Of a stretch of 64,000 bases of DNA, positions 62,968-64,000 are shown in pieces; position 1 is the first letter of the stretch; every line of letters starts with the position of its first letter. Origin of the DNA: Microbulbifer sp. TB1203 (GTDB taxonomy: Bacteria > Pseudomonadota > Gammaproteobacteria > Pseudomonadales > Cellvibrionaceae); the NCBI RefSeq assembly GCF_030997045.1, contig NZ_CP116899.1, forward strand, positions 2,367,501 through 2,431,500, in the 5' to 3' direction. The notes below the pieces were generated by a model. The model had not been told where the DNA came from. It made no database searches and was given only the letters and a program-made list of their open reading frames with translations. Made by a program: the position numbers and the translations under genes.

Positions 62968-64000
62968 ATGAATGCAGTATCCGAGACCCCGCAGCCCGCG
63001 ACGCCGCCGCGCCTGTGGGTCACCACCATCCTGTTTGCCAGCACAGCCCTGGCGGCGCTGATCCTCGTGCCGCTGTATGGCGTGCTCTACGGCTATCACT
63101 GGTACCAGTGGCTGGCCTTCGCCGTCTATGGCGCCCTGTGTGGTCTCTCCATCACCGCCGGCTACCACCGTCTGTGGTCGCACCGCACCTATGAGGCCCA
63201 CTGGTCCCTGCGGCTGTTTTTTGCCCTGTTTGGGGCCGCTGCGCTGCAGAACAGCGCGCTGGTCTGGTGTTCCGGCCACCGCCGCCATCACCGCCACGTG
63301 GACGACAACGAGCGCGATCCCTACTCTGCCAACCGCGGTTTCTGGTTTTCCCATATCGGTTGGATGCTGCGGGACTACCCCAGCGGCCAAGAGGATTTCG
63401 ACAACGCCAAGGACCTGCAGCGGGACAAGATCGTGATGTTCCAGCACAACCACTATGTCCCCTTGACTCTGGCCATGAACCTGGGCCTGCCGCTGCTGCT
63501 GGGATGGCTCACCGGCGATATCGTCGCCATGCTGTTGTTGGCCGGCGTGTTGCGCATCGTGGTCAATCATCACACCACCTTCTTTATCAACTCCCTGGCC
63601 CACATGTGGGGCCGCCGTCCCTACACCGATGAGAACACCGCGCGGGACAACGACCTGCTGGCGTTCCTCACCTTCGGCGAGGGATACCACAACTACCACC
63701 ACATCTTTCAGACCGATTACCGCAACGGCATCCGCTGGTACCACTGGGACCCCACCAAGTGGCTGATCAGAACCGCGAGCTGGCTGGGCCTGGCACACAA
63801 CCTGAAGACGGTGCCGGCGATGCGTATCCAGCGCGCCATGCTCACCATGCAGTTCAAGCGCGCGGAGCGGAAACTGGAGGAATCCAATCATCGGGACAGC
63901 TGGCGCCAACTGGTGGAAAAGGAAGCCCAGCAGTTTTCCGCGGCCCTGGCGGAGTGGAAGGAGCTGCAGGCCCAGCGCTACGAAAATGCCCGCGAGCGCC
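62968..64000 (+). CDS. Delta-9 type fatty-acid desaturase (partial, runs off the window)
   Basis: The reading frame starts MNAVSETPQPATPPRLWVTT and stays open to the window edge (344 codons). Membrane spans are at about 17-60 and 165-210. The three histidine boxes that hold the di-iron centre are present: HRLWSH, HRRHH and, later, HNYHH in GEGYHNYHHIF. The enzyme introduces a double bond into acyl chains, usually acyl-CoA. The last visible part (about 290-344) is a charged helical extension not seen in short desaturases. The ATG lacks a strong ribosome-binding site; the true end is outside the window. Confidence 0.9.
   Translation, partial: MNAVSETPQPATPPRLWVTTILFASTALAALILVPLYGVLYGYHWYQWLAFAVYGALCGLSITAGYHRLWSHRTYEAHWSLRLFFALFGAAALQNSALVWCSGHRRHHRHVDDNERDPYSANRGFWFSHIGWMLRDYPSGQEDFDNAKDLQRDKIVMFQHNHYVPLTLAMNLGLPLLLGWLTGDIVAMLLLAGVLRIVVNHHTTFFINSLAHMWGRRPYTDENTARDNDLLAFLTFGEGYHNYHHIFQTDYRNGIRWYHWDPTKWLIRTASWLGLAHNLKTVPAMRIQRAMLTMQFKRAERKLEESNHRDSWRQLVEKEAQQFSAALAEWKELQAQRYENARER

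Overview
The window looks like chromosome from a high-GC marine gammaproteobacterium, most likely Microbulbifer or a close relative in the Cellvibrionales. That placement is an inference from three things: Pseudomonas-like housekeeping gene order, abundant REP-type palindromes, and a polysaccharide-degrader style of outer-membrane and secreted proteins. No rRNA, tRNA, CRISPR array or prophage is visible.

Layout. 177-6259 holds pepA, holC, a conserved hypothetical gene and valS. 6578-7381 encodes a secreted metalloprotease-like protein with an altered zinc motif. 7720-22774 is a complete 13-gene nuoA-N operon for NADH dehydrogenase I with a fused nuoCD; small hairpins sit in its three largest intercistronic gaps. 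22841-30601 is an accessory stretch: a small helical protein, a TonB-dependent receptor divergent from a NagX-like membrane protein with a NagR-like operator between them, and an IS3-family element inserted in a decayed SUFU-domain gene. 30098-33286 is a periplasmic thiol-redox operon (ScsB/DsbD-like, redoxin, TlpA-like). trmO and gabD follow.

36225-53787 is the conserved gammaproteobacterial block. Read on the minus strand it runs trmJ, iscR-S-U-A, hscB-hscA-fdx-iscX, ndk, rlmN, pilW, rodZ, ispG, hisS, yfgM, bamB, der, with suhB divergent from trmJ. It covers Fe-S cluster assembly under an IscR-type promoter, tRNA/rRNA modification, isoprenoid synthesis, cell shape and outer-membrane assembly. 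The cysE gene that usually lies between trmJ and iscR is absent.

53947-62430 is a second accessory region, all minus strand: a MauG-type di-heme peroxidase coupled to a secreted YtkA-like protein, a large secreted LVIVD/GEVED/P-domain protein, a MASE1-GGDEF-EAL protein and a hybrid histidine kinase. Upstream of the kinase lies a textbook sigma-54 promoter about 125 bp from a strong intrinsic terminator with no convincing gene between them, a good candidate for an undescribed small RNA. A fatty-acid desaturase runs off the right edge.

At least three families of palindromic repeats are scattered through the intergenic gaps; one REP supplies the stop codon of nuoF.
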